Source: a virus
Reading direction: 5' to 3' (one strand)
IMG/VR virus record: IMGVR_UViG_3300045971_000277
Coordinates: 37,897 to 101,896 of that record
Length of the DNA: 64,000 nucleotides
Shown in pieces: positions 63,001 to 64,000 of this stretch (the first letter of the stretch is position 1; each line of letters begins with the position of its first letter). Position numbers and translations under genes: made by a program. The notes beneath the pieces are model-generated. The model searched no databases. It was not told where the DNA came from and saw only the letters and a program-made list of their open reading frames with translations.

Positions 63001-64000
63001 GGTCTATGGTGACGCCGTGGTTAACCGCTATGTATTTGACGGCGTCGTTGATCACATCCATCGTGCGCAGACCTAACATGTCCAGCTTAAGTAGGCCGAG
63101 GTCTTGCACGTCCTTCATGTCGAACTGCGTCGCCCTGTACCCGTCGTGGTCCTTTGTGAGCGGCACGTACTGGTCAATCGGGTTGTTCGATATCACAATA
63201 CCGGCGGCGTGGACCGACGTATTGCGATGGACACCTTCGAACGACTTAGCCACCGCAATCCACTTATCGTGCGGCGCCATCAATGATCGTGCCTTGTCGT
63301 TCTCCTCCAGTAGATCCTCGATCGAGTCGTCCTTCGTGACCTCATCCCCGAGTAGCTTGCTGACGGCCCGCCGCACCGGGGCCGGGATATTCAGTACCAT
63401 ACCGGCGTCGTCAATTGACTTCTTCGCCAGCATCGACTGGAACGTGATGATCTGCGCGACATGGTCGGCGCCATACTTGCCGACGATGTAGTTGAGCACA
63501 TCAAGCCGGTACCGCTGGCTGATGTCGGTATCAATATCGGGAAGGTCTTTGCGGCCTTCGTTAATGAACCGGTAGAACGGGATCTTCCACCGGAATGGAT
63601 CCATCGCGGTGATGCCCAGCACATAGCAGACGAGCGCGCCGACGGACGAGCCGCGTCCAAACGGCGGAATCATGTCGTGGTGACGACGGATGAAGTTTAC
63701 CACATCTGATATAATAAGGAAGTAGCTGGAGAATGACTTGCGCTCGATCGTGTCAAGCTCCATATTGAGCCGCTCGACGTATATGGGATCTGTATCGAGC
63801 CCGAGCCGATTCAGCCCCTCCCAGCATTCCATAACGAGCTTCTGATGGGACGATTCAGCGTCCCACTGCAGGCCCTTATCATCCTTGAATAGTGGGATGA
63901 TATGCTTACCTAACGTAAACCCGTAGTCCTCAATACTATTGGCGATCCGTACGCTATTCAGGTAGGCTTCTTCCGGGTAGCCTTCCTTAGTGACGAGCCC
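60056..64000 (-). CDS. dnaE: DNA polymerase III alpha subunit (DnaE-like), intein-containing, 5' end beyond the window
   Basis: The minus-strand frame is open from the window edge (64000) to 60056: 1314 residues, of which 384 are an intein. The N-terminal PHP region is not in view, and an internal Met at 63832 is not the true start. Catalytic motifs, numbered from 63832, are GRGSSVGALVCY (59-70), LPDIDTDI (97-104, two aspartates) and KLDMLGL (249-255, third aspartate). The fingers region ends NRGHA before the intein and resumes CGYSRISYVTAYLEAHYP after it. Further C-terminal are helix-hairpin-helix-type and OB-fold segments (GCVVIGLLTKKE). It is the replicative polymerase of the phage; family C polymerases are less common in phages than family A or B. 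Confidence 0.92.
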   Translation of the reverse strand, partial: GLVTKEGYPEEAYLNSVRIANSIEDYGFTLGKHIIPLFKDDKGLQWDAESSHQKLVMECWEGLNRLGLDTDPIYVERLNMELDTIERKSFSSYFLIISDVVNFIRRHHDMIPPFGRGSSVGALVCYVLGITAMDPFRWKIPFYRFINEGRKDLPDIDTDISQRYRLDVLNYIVGKYGADHVAQIITFQSMLAKKSIDDAGMVLNIPAPVRRAVSKLLGDEVTKDDSIEDLLEENDKARSLMAPHDKWIAVAKSFEGVHRNTSVHAAGIVISNNPIDQYVPLTKDHDGYRATQFDMKDVQDLGLLKLDMLGLRTMDVINDAVKYIAVNHGVTIDPHAIPFDDKKAHELVCSGEFVSVFQYDSEGMRSMAKQLKPVNFELLMALNALYRPGPMKPEVLLDKDGKKIGEGDSIADTYIKRRHGQQDVDQWHPSLKEILSDSFGLPIYQEQISEMSKIIAGFNDTEADEYRAAIGKKDAAKFAIAQGKLIAGGIKNGHTQEWMDWLAGRLAGFARYGWNRGHACTERGALVATCDRGLVPIVEVREGEHVWSVRETTGELFKNRVVKVLDQGVRPVVRVNAGGDSLVCTPDHSHMTAEKLYKDTTQFCSGQLLKHVKYRATSADLDLSMAASAHRNEIPCFMVTTNIEWDDVVQRESIGGGTENTLVSITTEQRSSELNAHLTSCDLSVDKRSAPTPATKELKNTTRIDNNATLIQSFGDGQLGRNAAVNNLNDRSGDVWGNGIDTIAAKPPFAQVSGEGSWGCTESDQLYDGRITVPISMKPLNQLAMDVVRVGLAHAQNAKMFSIPFPDRNGDATIDARNRLDVSSASAAIAETTNVGMVGFEDNIALSAQDVEDHSGIISNWNIPVIYDAAVDSVEDLGRSEHVFDLTMEQDPNFIANGFVVHNCGYSRISYVTAYLEAHYPLEYYAALLNANTGKNDKLAVLLRSIMQKGFEIRPPDINVSGPEFSTDGKVIYMGLYSVRSTGIEALMAILWERERGGPYASYIDFVRRVSQLEPIPTTHPLFKKHKLPEWDYEKSPQLPSTYLIKSVTKTVIDNLVKAGSFKFDENLTNRDKAAIVEIIQKVAKAKKKVAIEDFEFKVMAKAAETITNQEWDKIEISAFERETLNFYVSGHPIATYMKYFGMLHADAPVITPSQVQEMDEEHGCVVIGLLTKKEMKTTKKGDPYLVLHIQDQFSGMSVRVWSPTASAIWPSLQEHGIAVLRGTTEITDFRPGVMEVKVKSVFTVQGGLPVRGFITDTAEKAQAIAKILNLQVSESVNIPGYGVVTNLKQVFNATPTILDPLRGMENFKLLLAA
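61292..62443 (-). other. Intein in the polymerase (384 residues)
   Basis: The intein starts at Cys (codon 62441-62443) after NRGHA and ends at Asn (61292-61294), followed by Cys+1 of CGYSR. Block A is CTERGALVATCDRG; block B is CTPDHSH (intein residues 65-71); blocks F and G are VFDLTMEQDPNFIANGFVVHN (364-384), with the penultimate His and terminal Asn. All splicing residues are intact. Residues of about 110-340 show no LAGLIDADG, HNH or other endonuclease motif in this frame and are low in recognisable structure. That part of the DNA encodes an HNH enzyme on the other strand. Confidence 0.9.
61439..62359 (+). CDS. HNH homing endonuclease encoded antisense within the intein
   Basis: This 306-residue frame (ATG 61439) has two N-terminal zinc ribbons (LCTECNI/CDGC and CIDCGV/CILC), a helical HTH-like middle (SAIIKLVRFSATPASLTRHLREWGL; SQLAIAKRLNERGI) and a full HNH motif at 62018-62128. 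The HNH residues are CVFC, LHHIIPFD, WNLVAVCRRCH. The frame is open back to GTG 61295, and ATG 61355 has AAGG eight bases upstream; I chose 61439 because the zinc ribbon starts there and earlier codons oppose splicing blocks F/G. Its codons lie exactly opposite intein codons, and none of its 26 Leu or 19 Ser codons is TTA, CTA or TCA. The last 76 or so residues oppose the N-terminal splicing domain including block B. No clear promoter was seen. Confidence 0.8.
   Translation: MILDVLCTECNIIFKTDHTNVRRFCDGCRSRTDIKPVTCIDCGVTITVGKWDGKHLCILCMRKADPYYVHRELIERLHRDGHSNSAIIKLVRFSATPASLTRHLREWGLSGNRVYAITPNVAAAIVEIVDSGITSQLAIAKRLNERGIVINPRSIFKFLRRGRGGRTLIDAKIARSKMGVEFRTALFSRDRDKCVFCASADRLSLHHIIPFDICGHHEAWNLVAVCRRCHTEVEIGRRSPVLNMFQKLPTAKLRSVFIKFFGGHVRVVGCANKAIATSIDSDHGTDALVQNLNDTILEQLTSCLSD

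Overview
The window is a gene-dense stretch of a virulent-type tailed phage genome with a contractile (myovirus) tail. Direct evidence is a tail sheath, a tail tube, a frameshifted tail assembly chaperone pair, a tape measure protein, a hub/spike/gp25-like/J-like baseplate block and several very long fibre proteins, followed on the other strand by replication genes. No integrase, repressor, terminase, portal, capsid, tRNA or CRISPR array is visible, so the head module must lie outside. The host cannot be named. Many Sec signal peptides, a spanin-like small protein and an amidase suggest a Gram-negative bacterium (inference). No stretch longer than about 150 bases lacks a gene.

Layout. Positions 1-52539 run rightward. 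(a) 32-8352: three exported, beta-rich, lectin/fibre-like proteins. (b) 8355-10678: seven small overlapping genes, an exported HExxH protein followed by membrane and coiled-coil proteins, possibly a lysis or envelope module. (c) 10726-17398: a 1774-residue repetitive fibre, then a glycosyltransferase and a methyltransferase. (d) 17400-24244: virion or neck-type proteins interrupted by two free-standing HNH endonucleases and an AT-rich beta-helix gene. (e) 24228-29070: four fibre-like proteins, most with signal peptides, three of them cysteine-rich tandem paralogues. (f) 29182-46972: sheath, tube, chaperones (-1 slippery site CCCAAAC), tape measure and baseplate. (g) 47033-52539: a 1657-residue beta-helix fibre and the amidase endolysin.

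Positions 64000-53277 run leftward as one tightly overlapping operon: DNA polymerase III alpha subunit (its start lies beyond the window), small proteins, ThyX, a Mre11/SbcD-like nuclease, a Rad50/SbcC-like ATPase, a trigger-factor-like chaperone without a PPIase domain, and zinc-ribbon proteins. A strong hairpin at 53217-53248 probably ends this operon. A third HNH gene sits past it, at the convergent junction with the endolysin.

The most unusual feature is in the polymerase. It carries a 384-residue intein (61292-62443), and the DNA of that intein encodes, on the opposite strand and in exact codon register, a complete zinc-finger/HNH homing endonuclease (about 61439-62359). The intein frame stays open throughout, so both strands appear to be coding. 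Other points worth attention are the phage-encoded trigger-factor-like chaperone and the unusual number of fibre-like proteins carrying export signals.
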